A stretch of DNA of 64,000 bases, from positions 1 through 64,000 of the forward strand of contig NZ_JAGGQG010000002.1 in the NCBI RefSeq assembly GCF_018613415.1, read 5' to 3'. Positions 7,925 through 16,628 of this stretch are shown here, piece by piece. The stretch's first letter is position 1. Every line of letters begins with the position of its first letter. The notes below the pieces were generated by a model, which was not told where the DNA came from, searched no databases, and saw only the letters and a list, made by a program, of their open reading frames with translations. This stretch comes from Bacillus sp. ISL-18. GTDB lineage: Bacteria; Bacillota; Bacilli; Bacillales; Cytobacillaceae. The position numbers and the translations under genes are program-made.

Positions 7925-7953
7925 GCATGTTCAAGTCTTTTAGTGCATAGAGT
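7925..7953 (+). promoter_or_regulatory. sigma-E-like promoter of prkA
   Basis: GCATGTT (6 of 7 to the sigma-E -35 consensus KMATATT), 14-nt spacer, CATAGAGT (6 of 8 to the -10 consensus CATACAMT). Fits mother-cell expression known for prkA in Bacillus. Confidence 0.6.
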
Positions 7954-7992
7954 ATATTAATCGTCTCTGATAACCTACAGGGGGAGGGCCAT

Positions 7993-9888
7993 ATGGATAT
8001 TTTAAAAAAAATCGAGAGCTTTCGTGAAGAAGAGGAAAAACTGCGCTGGGAAGGTTCATTCGCTGACTATTTATTGTTGTTGAAGGAAAAGCCGTGGGTA
8101 GCACAATCTGCACATTCTCGAGTTTACAATATGATTAGGGATGCAGGAATTGAAGAAGTTAAAGGGACGAAGCAGTACAATTTCTTTAGTAATCAATTAT
8201 TTGGCTTAGAAGAGTCACTTGAAAGGCTTGTTGAAGAATACTTCCATCCGGCTGCCAAAAGGCTGGACGTTAGAAAGAGGATTTTACTTTTAATGGGCCC
8301 GGTGAGCGGTGGTAAATCAACCCTTGTTACCATGTTAAAAAGAGGGTTAGAAAACTACTCACGTTCAGACAGAGGCTCCGTTTTTGCCATCAAAGGCTGC
8401 CCGATGCATGAAGATCCATTACATTTAATTCCTCATCATTTACGAGCAGACTTCTTTGATGAATACGGCATCCGGATTGAAGGTAACTTGTCACCATTGA
8501 ATATGATGCGCCTAGAACAGGAATATGGCGGCAGAATTGAAGATGTTTTAGTAGAAAGAATATTCTTCTCAGAAGATAAGCGGACTGGGATTGGAACCTT
8601 TAGTCCATCTGATCCAAAGTCTCAGGATATAGCTGATTTAACAGGAAGTATTGATTTCTCAACGATTGCAGAATATGGCTCTGAATCTGATCCAAGGGCC
8701 TATCGCTTTGACGGAGAATTAAACAAGGCGAACCGTGGGATGATGGAGTTCCAAGAGATGTTAAAGTGTGACGAGAAGTTCCTCTGGCATTTATTATCAC
8801 TAACACAAGAGGGGAATTTTAAAGCAGGAAGGTTTGCGCTCATAAGTGCAGATGAACTGATAGTTGCTCACACCAATGAAACTGAATACCGCTCCTTTAT
8901 TTCTAATAAGAAAAACGAAGCTCTTCATTCGAGGATCATTGTAATGCCGATTCCTTACAATTTAAAGGTTTCACAAGAAGAAAGAATTTATGAAAAAATG
9001 ATTAATGAGAGCGATGTTTCGGACGTTCACATTGCACCGCATACATTAAAGGTTGCAGCAATGTTTACGATTTTAACCCGCTTGAAAGAGCCGAAAAAAG
9101 GGGATATCGATCTTCTGAAAAAAATGCGTCTCTACGACGGGGAGAATGTAGAAGGATTCAATTTGGCTGATGTAGAAGAATTGAAACGCGAGTATCCTGA
9201 TGAAGGCATGAGCGGCATAGACCCTCGTTATGTTATCAATCGGATATCCTCAACGATTATACGTAAAGAGGTACCGTCCATTAATGCCCTGGATGTATTA
9301 AGATCGTTAAAAGATGGACTCGACCAGCACCCATCTATTACAGCGGAACTTCGTGATCGTTATATGAATTATATTTCATTAGCGCGAAAAGAGTATGATA
9401 ATATTGCGAAAAATGAAGTACAGAAGGCATTCGTGTACTCCTACGAGGAATCAGCTAAAACATTAATGGATAATTACCTTGATAATGTTGAGGCCTATTG
9501 CAATAAAGCAAAACTGCGTGATCCGTTAACAGGGGAAGAGATTAATCCGGATGAAAAGCTTATGCGTTCCATTGAAGAGCAGATTGGCATCTCCGAAAAT
9601 GCTAAAAAGGCCTTTAGGGAAGAAATATTAATCCGGATTTCAGCCTTTGCCCGAAAAGGGAAACGATTTGATTACAATTCTCATGACAGGCTCAGGGAAG
9701 CAATCCAAAAGAAATTATTTGCGGATCTTAAGGATGTTGTTAAGATTACAACTTCATCCAAGACCCCGGATGAGCAGCAATTGAAGAAGATTAATGATGT
9801 TGTTGCTCGTTTAATTGATGAACATGGTTATAATTCGACATCAGCAAATGAATTACTACGCTATGTTGGAAGCTTATTAAACAGATAA
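7993..9888 (+). CDS. prkA: PrkA AAA+ ATPase/serine protein kinase-like protein
   Basis: Sporulation-associated P-loop protein of 631 residues. The PrkA AAA domain carries a Walker A motif GPVSGGKST near residue 102 and extends over the first ~380 residues; the C-terminal PrkA domain follows. Family members were described as kinases and more recently as ATP-dependent proteases; the sequence does not decide this. In many spore formers PrkA, YhbH and SpoVR are linked; yhbH follows here and spoVR is 53 kb away, all three with sigma-E-like promoters. A strong GGGGGAGG precedes the ATG. Confidence 0.95.
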   Translation: MDILKKIESFREEEEKLRWEGSFADYLLLLKEKPWVAQSAHSRVYNMIRDAGIEEVKGTKQYNFFSNQLFGLEESLERLVEEYFHPAAKRLDVRKRILLLMGPVSGGKSTLVTMLKRGLENYSRSDRGSVFAIKGCPMHEDPLHLIPHHLRADFFDEYGIRIEGNLSPLNMMRLEQEYGGRIEDVLVERIFFSEDKRTGIGTFSPSDPKSQDIADLTGSIDFSTIAEYGSESDPRAYRFDGELNKANRGMMEFQEMLKCDEKFLWHLLSLTQEGNFKAGRFALISADELIVAHTNETEYRSFISNKKNEALHSRIIVMPIPYNLKVSQEERIYEKMINESDVSDVHIAPHTLKVAAMFTILTRLKEPKKGDIDLLKKMRLYDGENVEGFNLADVEELKREYPDEGMSGIDPRYVINRISSTIIRKEVPSINALDVLRSLKDGLDQHPSITAELRDRYMNYISLARKEYDNIAKNEVQKAFVYSYEESAKTLMDNYLDNVEAYCNKAKLRDPLTGEEINPDEKLMRSIEEQIGISENAKKAFREEILIRISAFARKGKRFDYNSHDRLREAIQKKLFADLKDVVKITTSSKTPDEQQLKKINDVVARLIDEHGYNSTSANELLRYVGSLLNR

Positions 9889-9903
9889 TCTGGGTTAAAA
9901 TAG

Positions 9904-9943
9904 CAGGACTGGCAGAGAAAAAACTGTCAGTCTCTTTTTTTCC
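9904..9943 (+). terminator. terminator of prkA
   Basis: GACTGGCAG/CTGTCAGTC stem with a purine-rich loop and a run of seven T. Confidence 0.8.
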
Positions 9944-10011
9944 AATAAATAGATCCCCATGTGATAATCTTGTCCAATTAGTAGGCTATCAACCAATTGT
10001 CAAAATTATTT

Positions 10012-10040
10012 GTAAATTATTTGCTGCTTCTGCATAGGAT
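10012..10040 (+). promoter_or_regulatory. possible sigma-E promoter of yhbH
   Basis: GTAAATT, 14-nt spacer and CATAGGAT match the sigma-E consensus at 5 of 7 and 6 of 8 positions. It lies ~105 nt upstream of yhbH. Confidence 0.4.
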
Positions 10041-10150
10041 AAAGTAATCCATCATTTAATTGAATTTTTTCATTCGCGTTATTCTATGTATTGGCTAAAA
10101 AAATTGTGCAGTATGGAGTAAATTTTTAATTTAATAAGGAGGGGTTTATA

Positions 10151-11317
10151 GTGACTGTCGATAACCATCAATTTGTGATTTCTAGAGAAGATTGGTCCCT
10201 CCACCGTAAAGGCCACGATGACCAGCAGCGCCATCAAGAAAAAGTCCAGGAGGCAATTCGAAACAATCTTCCAGAATTAATTACAGAAGAGAGTATTATA
10301 ATGTCTAATGGTCGCGATGTGGTAAAAATTCCAATTCGTTCATTAGACGAATACAAAATTCGTTATAATTATGACAAAAACAAACACGTGGGCCAAGGTG
10401 ACGGTGAGAGTCAAGTCGGTGACGTTGTAGCGCGGGACGGTTCCAGCGGGCAAAAGGCACCAGGCAAGGGTCAAGGTGCAGGGGATCAAGCAGGTGAAGA
10501 CTATTTTGAAGCAGAAGTATCTTTAATGGAGCTAGAGGAAGCACTATTTAAGCAATTAGAACTGCCAAACCTAAAGAGGAAGGAAGAACAAGAACATCTC
10601 GTTGAAAATATTGAGTTCAATGATATCCGGAAAACAGGATTAATGGGGAACATCGATAAAAAACGTACGATGATGTCTGCCTTTAAACGAAATGCGATGA
10701 GCGGGAAACCTGCCTTCCATCCAATTTATAAGGATGATTTAAAGTTTAAGACTTGGAATGAAGTCGTGAAACCTGATTCAAAAGCTGTTGTCATTGCAAT
10801 GATGGATACAAGCGGTAGTATGGGAATATGGGAAAAATATATGGCACGAAGCTTTTTCTTCTGGATGACACGTTTCTTGCGAACAAAATATGAAACGGTT
10901 GAAATTGAATTTATTGCACATCATACTGAGGCAAAAGTAGTCACAGAAGAAGACTTCTTCTCGAAAGGTGAAAGCGGTGGGACCATTTGTTCATCAGCCT
11001 ATCGAAAGGCTTTAGAAATCATTGATGCTAAGTATAATCCACGGAAGTTCAACATCTATCCATTCCACTTTTCTGACGGTGATAATTTGACATCCGATAA
11101 TGCCCGGTGCGTGAAGTTAGTTGAAGAGTTAATGAAAGTTTCTAACATGTTCGGTTACGGAGAAGTAAATCAATATAACCGCCATTCCACATTAATGTCA
11201 GCTTATAAAAACATCAAAGACGAACAGTTCCGCTATTATATACTCAAACAAAAAGCAGATGTTTTCCATGCGATGAAAAGCTTTTTCCAAAAAGAAGAAT
11301 CAAAATTATATGCTTGA
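10151..11317 (+). CDS. yhbH: sporulation protein YhbH (DUF444, VWA-like)
   Basis: A 388-residue DUF444 protein. The C-terminal half has a von Willebrand A-like fold with the metal-site motif MMDTSGSMG and an ISTDGDN-like [15 protein letters not shown] segment; the first ~180 residues are charged with a Gly/Gln-rich linker (near residues 85-110). It acts with PrkA and SpoVR in many bacteria by gene linkage. GTG start with AAGGAGGGG upstream. A sporulation phenotype is known in Bacillus but the molecular role is not. Confidence 0.94.
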   Translation: MTVDNHQFVISREDWSLHRKGHDDQQRHQEKVQEAIRNNLPELITEESIIMSNGRDVVKIPIRSLDEYKIRYNYDKNKHVGQGDGESQVGDVVARDGSSGQKAPGKGQGAGDQAGEDYFEAEVSLMELEEALFKQLELPNLKRKEEQEHLVENIEFNDIRKTGLMGNIDKKRTMMSAFKRNAMSGKPAFHPIYKDDLKFKTWNEVVKPDSKAVVIAMMDTSGSMGIWEKYMARSFFFWMTRFLRTKYETVEIEFIAHHTEAKVVTEEDFFSKGESGGTICSSAYRKALEIIDAKYNPRKFNIYPFHFSDGDNLTSDNARCVKLVEELMKVSNMFGYGEVNQYNRHSTLMSAYKNIKDEQFRYYILKQKADVFHAMKSFFQKEESKLYA

Positions 11318-11322
11318 AAAAA

Positions 11323-11353
11323 TTGACAGGAGGAAGCTCCTGTCAATTTTTTT
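11323..11353 (+). terminator. terminator of yhbH
   Basis: Perfect TTGACAGGAG/CTCCTGTCAA stem, GAAG loop, T-run. Confidence 0.9.
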
Positions 11354-11441
11354 GTTTCTTTTCAGACTTTACCAAATATAATTTTCCTAAAAAAATCAAC
11401 ACTAAAAAAGCAAGAACATCTTTAAAAAGGGGGTATTACCA

Positions 11442-12464
11442 GTGATAAAAAAACCGGTTGGATTACTGTTAACGGCTATTCTTACAATGGGACTGGCCGC
11501 TTGTACTAATAATGACCGAAATAATATAAATGATCGGACCACGAATCGAGTAGGAATGGATACAAATGATCGGACCACAAATCGAGTAGGAATGGATACA
11601 AATGATCGGGATTATCGAAATTTAAATGTTCGTAATGGCCGAGACAATGGAATTGATCATAACGGGCCACTAACAGAGGATTATTCAAACCGTAACAATA
11701 ATGAGCCTGATTTAGATACAAATCTGTTCAATGATAAGCGAAAAGTTAAACGTAATAACGATGACATGATTTCCGCATATCAAACAAACTTAAATAGCAG
11801 TCAATATCCACATACACAAGCGGTTTTAATTAGGGATGCCAAATATCAGTATATTACCATCGATCCTAGACAAAGAAACTGGTTTCAATTTGGATTTATT
11901 CAACCAGGACAAACTAATACCCAGCAACAAAGCCCTACAGTACCAGCACCTGCGCAGCAGCAAACAACAAGGCAGGCACCAAATCAAGCACCTGCCCAGC
12001 AGGCAACACCTGTACCTAGACAGCAGCAGACACAGGCACCAAGTGGTGCTGCACAAAATCAAAATAATACGGCAACCTCGGGTACCGTTAGTCAGTATGT
12101 TCAACAAGTCATTTCTCTTACCAATCAACAAAGAACTAAGAATGGTCTGCCGGCGTTAAAAACAGATACACAGCTTAGTGGTGTAGCTCAGAAGAAAGCA
12201 GTGGATATGCAGCAAAACCATTACTTTTCACATACCAGTCCGACTTACGGTTCTCCATTTGACATGATGAGAGATTTTGGTGTTACCTATAAGTCTGCAG
12301 GTGAAAACATTGCTCAAGGACAACGAACACCACAAGAAGTTGTAACTGCTTGGATGAACAGTGAAGGTCACCGTAAAAATATTTTAAGTGCTAATTTCAC
12401 CCATATTGGCGTAGGATTTGAGCAAACAGGAAAAAACTGGTCGCAAATGTTTATTGGAAAGTAA
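11442..12464 (+). CDS. CAP-domain lipoprotein (YkwD-like)
   Basis: Secreted lipoprotein of 340 residues. A lipobox LAAC after a hydrophobic signal (residues ~1-21) gives a lipidated Cys near position 21. A low-complexity Asn/Arg/Asp region follows, containing two copies of the 12-residue unit NDRTTNRVGMDT (a 36-bp DNA duplication), then a Gln/Pro/Ala-rich linker. The last ~125 residues are a CAP/SCP domain with TNQQRTKNGLPAL, HYFSHTSP, SAGENIAQG and WMNSEGHRKNIL, the conserved His and Glu included. Similar B. subtilis proteins (YkwD, YlbC, YhcR neighbourhood) are linked to the cell surface or spores. GTG start with AAAGGGGG. No enzymatic activity can be assigned. Confidence 0.88.
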   Translation: MIKKPVGLLLTAILTMGLAACTNNDRNNINDRTTNRVGMDTNDRTTNRVGMDTNDRDYRNLNVRNGRDNGIDHNGPLTEDYSNRNNNEPDLDTNLFNDKRKVKRNNDDMISAYQTNLNSSQYPHTQAVLIRDAKYQYITIDPRQRNWFQFGFIQPGQTNTQQQSPTVPAPAQQQTTRQAPNQAPAQQATPVPRQQQTQAPSGAAQNQNNTATSGTVSQYVQQVISLTNQQRTKNGLPALKTDTQLSGVAQKKAVDMQQNHYFSHTSPTYGSPFDMMRDFGVTYKSAGENIAQGQRTPQEVVTAWMNSEGHRKNILSANFTHIGVGFEQTGKNWSQMFIGK

Positions 12465-12492
12465 GAAAAGCACAAGTGATTGTTTAGCGCAG

Positions 12493-12535
12493 AAAAAAAA
12501 CAAACCGACAGATTCTAAATTCTGTCGGTTTGTTC
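12493..12535. terminator. bidirectional terminator
   Basis: AACAAACCGACAGA/TCTGTCGGTTTGTT stem between two convergent genes; both sides carry A- or T-rich tails. Confidence 0.85.
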
Positions 12536-13787
12536 ATTTGCCGCTGATCGGCAGGGTTGGGAATTCAAAGTGAAAGATAGTTCCTTTTCCAACCTCACTT
12601 TCCACCCATATCGATCCATCCATGGCTCTGACAATGCTATAAACCACCATCATCCCTAAGCCAGTGCCATTCTTTCCTTTAGTGGAATAGAACGGTTCTC
12701 CTAGTCTGTCTAGCTGCTGGGAATTCATCCCTACTCCTGTATCCTGTACTTTGATTGTTACCTCATCTTGGCTATATTCAGTTGAAACATATAAATATCC
12801 ACCATGCGGCATTGATTCAATGGCATTTTTTAGTACGTTTACAAAGCATTGTCTAAACTTTTGTCCGTCTCCTTTGATATATCCAATAATGGAAAAATCA
12901 GTTACGATTTCGACTGAATTTTGGTTGGCTAACGGCTGTAGAATACTGATAATTTGCCGAAGTTCGCTTTTTACATTTAATTCTTCAAGAGATTCAAGTG
13001 AGGGTTTTGCAAACGTTAAATAATCCTGAATGACCTTTTCAGCTGAAAATAACTCTTCCTTAACGATTGCTAGATATTCTTTTCTTTTTTGCCTAGATAA
13101 ATAATCGTCTTGGAGCAGCTGAACAAATCCGCTCGCCGCTGTTAACGGATTTCTAATTTCATGGGAAATAGCAGCTCCCATTTGCTCTACAGCCTTTAAT
13201 TTTTCCGTTCTAATAAGCTCCTGCTGCATCTCGTTCGTTTTTCGTATAAATTCAACTCCATATGAAATGATCGCAATACCTAAGGAAGGAATGACAAGAT
13301 ACGCAAACCATGCATCCACAAGATTAAGCGGTTCGTCGTAAAAGCTCATTCCTAAAACTGTCAGGATACCAAGAATCATTCCCAGACATACGGTACAGAA
13401 AATTCTCCGGGCAGGGGCCTGCTTGTAAAACCAAGGGTGTAGCCGCCATAGGACCAATCCAAGTGGAATATAAAGCGCCAGGGTTTGCCAAAAGCCAAGA
13501 TTAATCCCATAAAAACTACGAATAACAATCAGTGCTGCCATGAGAATGGGGCCAATACCGACATATAAACCGCCAAGAACGAGCGGGATCATCCGTAAAT
13601 CAAATCTTGTGTATGAAATAGGTGTATAGGAAAATTGGATACATAACCAAATCGTTACTATAAACAAAATTATAAAAGAGGGCTTCGATAGGGAGAATTT
13701 TTTGCTTTTTTCAAGATATATTAAACCGAAAAATAGTAAAATTATCATAAGAGAAAGATTGAAGAAAAGGTGTTTCGTGATTTCCAT
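12534..13787 (-). CDS. membrane sensor histidine kinase, 5TM-LYT type
   Basis: Sensor kinase of about 417 residues. The N-terminal ~190 residues are multi-pass membrane (5TM receptor, LytS/YehU type: PLVLGGLYVGIGPILMAALI). HisKA follows with AISHEIRNPLTAASG (phospho-acceptor His near residue 210), then a HATPase domain with N box NVLKNAIESMP, GVGMN and GTGLGMMVV. This resembles sporulation kinases of the KinB/KinD kind, but there is no adjacent response regulator, so it is an orphan. Start chosen at 13787 because GGATGG lies at the right distance; the ATG at 13802 lacks an RBS. Confidence 0.87.
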   Translation of the reverse strand: MEITKHLFFNLSLMIILLFFGLIYLEKSKKFSLSKPSFIILFIVTIWLCIQFSYTPISYTRFDLRMIPLVLGGLYVGIGPILMAALIVIRSFYGINLGFWQTLALYIPLGLVLWRLHPWFYKQAPARRIFCTVCLGMILGILTVLGMSFYDEPLNLVDAWFAYLVIPSLGIAIISYGVEFIRKTNEMQQELIRTEKLKAVEQMGAAISHEIRNPLTAASGFVQLLQDDYLSRQKRKEYLAIVKEELFSAEKVIQDYLTFAKPSLESLEELNVKSELRQIISILQPLANQNSVEIVTDFSIIGYIKGDGQKFRQCFVNVLKNAIESMPHGGYLYVSTEYSQDEVTIKVQDTGVGMNSQQLDRLGEPFYSTKGKNGTGLGMMVVYSIVRAMDGSIWVESEVGKGTIFHFEFPTLPISGK

Positions 13788-13913
13788 TTTCTCACCATCC
13801 ATAATGAGCTCATAGGAAAATTTTACATTTTATTTTGGCAAGTTACAACAAAATTCGCAAAATATTTTGATAAAACGAATATTAAAGTTGATTATATTAA
13901 AAAACCTGAAAGG

Positions 13914-15443
13914 TCACTTAGAATCCTTCCAGGAAAGTTCGTTGATTGAGATGGTATTTCTGCCTCTTGTTTTAGAAAGATATAGGGATGAATCAGCTGC
14001 TTTAATTAATAAATCTGGATGATTTAGTTTAGTAGGATACATAGATGCAATCCCGATGCTTAACGTGATAATATCCGCTATTTCTGAACTTTTATGTGGG
14101 ACTTTAAGGGACTGAACTGTTTCTTTAATTTGCTGTGCTATCTCTAAACCGTTCTCACCATTACTAGATGGGAGGATTAAGGCAAATTCTTCGCCGCCGT
14201 ACCGGCAAAATGTGCAGTTTGAAGGTTCTGGAAACAAATCGTTAATAGCTTGAGCAATCTTTTGTAAACAAAAATCTCCTTTCAAATGACCGTATGTGTC
14301 ATTGTATTTTTTAAAATAATCAATATCAAACATAACCAAAGTAATGGGTGTATGAAGGTTAATCGCTTTGGCCCATTCCCTAAGAAGTGTTTCATCAAAA
14401 TATCGGCGATTAGCTATCCCTGTTAACCCATCCATATAAGATAATCGGTTCAGAAGCTCATTTGCTTCTTGGAGCTTTTGCTCAGTCAGTTTTCGGTTCG
14501 TAATATTTCTTGAAACAATGATGACCTTCTTCTCACCTTCTTCTTGATAAGGCACACTTTTTAAAGTGGATTCTATCCAAATATAATCACCAAATTTTGA
14601 ACGGTAACGGTGAGTGGATTCAGCAGAACCTTTTTGTAGAGCCCTTTGAAACATACTATTTGTTCGTTCGACATCGTCTGGATGAATAAAGGTCTCCAAT
14701 GTTTTTCCTAAAAGCTCAGGATATTCGAAATGAATGACCTCTTTTACAGCAGGGGAGATGTATATATACTCTGCTTGATCATTATGCATAGTAATCATGT
14801 CACTAGAATACTCTGCCAGTAAGCGGAACCGTTCTTCGGTTTCTTTTACCTTGAAAAGGCTATGTTTTAATTGGTGTTGAGTCTCATTCGAATCGACCAC
14901 AAATACAAAAAAATGATAGCCAAACACCCCTCCTACTAAAGATATGAGGCAATGCAGGGATAACACATTTTTCAGGACCGCTGCATCTTCAATGCGTATG
15001 ATAAAAACAATCGATATAATTAGTAACCCGCATAGATTCATGGTAAAAGCTTTTGCTGTACGATGAATGTTTAATTTGGAGATCACACCGCAAACAACTC
15101 CAGTCAATAATGCTGCAACAGCAGGCAGGAGGGCGGAATGGTTAAAGCCAAATAAACAAATTCTTCCTATAGAGATTAGTGCTGCGGCAATAATTGCCGG
15201 TATGTACCCGCCAAACGCACCAGCAATAACGATTGCTAAGTGGCGCAAATCTGCATAAATGTCTGGACCTACTTGGAATGAAAACGACATTAAAACATTA
15301 CCAAGAATACCAAAACAAGTCCCCCAGTAGAGTTTTGTAGATAATGGTGAGGTGGGATATAATGGCTTATCTTTAAATAAAACACCCATAAGAGAAAAAG
15401 AAGCAATTAAGAGTGCTGCATTTGAGATGAATTCTTTAAGCAT
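13914..15443 (-). CDS. membrane diguanylate cyclase (5TM-PAS-GGDEF)
   Basis: A ~509-residue protein: 5TM LYT-type membrane sensor (first ~190 residues), a PAS domain (LAEYSSDMITMHN to IVSRNITNRK) and a GGDEF domain with GITGIANRRYFDE-like start and the active motif RYGGEEFALIL. GGDEF enzymes make c-di-GMP from two GTP. There is no RxxD product-inhibition site before GGEEF. The start at 15443 has GGAG 10 nt upstream; the longer frame to 15518 has none. It lies directly upstream of the histidine kinase gene, which has the same type of sensor, so the pair may share a signal. Confidence 0.88.
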   Translation of the reverse strand: MLKEFISNAALLIASFSLMGVLFKDKPLYPTSPLSTKLYWGTCFGILGNVLMSFSFQVGPDIYADLRHLAIVIAGAFGGYIPAIIAAALISIGRICLFGFNHSALLPAVAALLTGVVCGVISKLNIHRTAKAFTMNLCGLLIISIVFIIRIEDAAVLKNVLSLHCLISLVGGVFGYHFFVFVVDSNETQHQLKHSLFKVKETEERFRLLAEYSSDMITMHNDQAEYIYISPAVKEVIHFEYPELLGKTLETFIHPDDVERTNSMFQRALQKGSAESTHRYRSKFGDYIWIESTLKSVPYQEEGEKKVIIVSRNITNRKLTEQKLQEANELLNRLSYMDGLTGIANRRYFDETLLREWAKAINLHTPITLVMFDIDYFKKYNDTYGHLKGDFCLQKIAQAINDLFPEPSNCTFCRYGGEEFALILPSSNGENGLEIAQQIKETVQSLKVPHKSSEIADIITLSIGIASMYPTKLNHPDLLIKAADSSLYLSKTRGRNTISINELSWKDSK

Positions 15444-15617
15444 ATAAGAGGATTCTCCTAAAATGAAATAGAAATGAATGCTTGCCACTATCGTGTTTTG
15501 CAGGTAATGACAAAGCATTCCAATTATACTATAAGTTGATATTTATAACTAAGCAGTTAGGAAAACAATCTGTGAATAAAAAAAGCCCCTTAAAAAAGGA
15601 AGCTATCTTGGTCAGAA

Positions 15618-16277
15618 TTATGCTTGAACCAATTCTCTCACAAATTCTCTGGCTGCCATTCGGGCATGGACTTTGCCTTGTTTAAGAAGTTCAGGTACTT
15701 TTTGTGGATTTAAATCAAAACCTTCTGCGATAACTGACTCACTTACCTCCATTCCTAAAAAGCGAAGAGCGATTTTTAAATATCGATCACCCGACTCCAA
15801 TTCCTCCATTGGGGTCCCGGTATACTGGCCTCCTCTTGTTTGAATATGAATCGCTTTTTTGTTAGTTAAAAGACCTTTAGGACCATTGGCAGTATGGGCA
15901 AAAGTTTTTCCCGAAATAAATAAGTTGTCAATATAAGCTTTTAAAACAGCAGGAGAATTTAAATTCCACATAGGAGAAACAAACACATAATAATCAAACG
16001 TAATAAACTCATCTGCAAGAGCGTGCATCTTCGTTATTTTTTCTCTTTCTGGAACTGTAAGCTGATCAAGGGTGAAACCATAACCGGCCAACTTTCCTCG
16101 TGCTGACACCAAATCAGCATCCATTTGTGGAAAATCATAGGCAAATAAATCGATTCTGTTGATTTCTATATCTGGACGTTCCTCATGAAGTGCTTCTAGA
16201 AATGCTTCTCCAATTTTTAGCCCTTTTGATTTCTCTAAACCTTTCGGGTTTGCTGTTACATATAGTAATTTTTTCAT
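15618..16277 (-). CDS. azoR: FMN-dependent NADH-azoreductase
   Basis: Flavodoxin-fold quinone/azo reductase of 219 residues. N-terminal MKKLLYVTANPKG with SKGLKIGEAFLE is the FMN phosphate region, YYVFVSPMWNLNSPAVLKAY is the isoalloxazine-binding segment, and GLLTNKKAIHIQTRGGQYTG follows. Such enzymes detoxify quinones and azo compounds in the cytoplasm. Monocistronic, reading away from the sugar island. Confidence 0.9.
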   Translation of the reverse strand: MKKLLYVTANPKGLEKSKGLKIGEAFLEALHEERPDIEINRIDLFAYDFPQMDADLVSARGKLAGYGFTLDQLTVPEREKITKMHALADEFITFDYYVFVSPMWNLNSPAVLKAYIDNLFISGKTFAHTANGPKGLLTNKKAIHIQTRGGQYTGTPMEELESGDRYLKIALRFLGMEVSESVIAEGFDLNPQKVPELLKQGKVHARMAAREFVRELVQA

Positions 16278-16440
16278 ATAGGATCACGACCTTTTTAGTT
16301 AATATTACTTATCACTTCAATTATAGTAAAAATATCCTTCATCAAGATTGAACAATTGGTGACGTTCATGAACATTAAGTGAAATGGACAAGCCAGTGGA
16401 CTAAAAAAAAAGCCAATTATAAATTGGAAAAAATAATTAA

Positions 16441-16454
16441 TCAAACGCTTACAA
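16441..16454. promoter_or_regulatory. cre-like site upstream of the first symporter gene
   Basis: The reverse complement reads TGTAAGCGTTTGAT, 12 of 14 to the catabolite responsive element consensus, just upstream of the -35 box. It suggests CcpA repression by preferred sugars. Confidence 0.5.
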
Positions 16455-16461
16455 AAATGTG

Positions 16462-16490
16462 TTGACGCGCTTTATAGAGGGTGATAAGAT
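16462..16490 (+). promoter_or_regulatory. sigma-A promoter of symporter gene 1
   Basis: TTGACG, 17-nt spacer, TAAGAT; the operator follows 10-15 nt downstream, a position suited to blocking initiation or early elongation. Confidence 0.75.
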
Positions 16491-16500
16491 AAGGATACAT

Positions 16501-16530
16501 TAATTAGTTAGTTCATTAAACTAATTAATG
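16501..16530. promoter_or_regulatory. ROK-type operator 1
   Basis: Inverted repeat TTAGTT-n5-AACTAA within an A/T-rich longer dyad (AATTAG ... CTAATT). It matches the operators at 18212, 22141 and 31828 and the pattern known for XylR-type ROK repressors. Confidence 0.75.
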
Positions 16531-16567
16531 GAATCTCGAGATGCAATTATATTTTTTTTAATAGTTT

Positions 16568-16581
16568 TGTAAAGGGTTACA
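16568..16581 (+). promoter_or_regulatory. shared leader motif, copy 1
   Basis: TGTAAAGGGTTACA, an inverted repeat TGTAA/TTACA around AGGG, in the untranslated leader ~50 nt after the operator and 47 nt before the start codon. Counterparts at 18287, 22213 and 31889. Confidence 0.55.
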
Positions 16582-16628
16582 AGTCAAAAAATTCATATTA
16601 AAGAATAGTTATTTTGGAGGGGAAAAAA

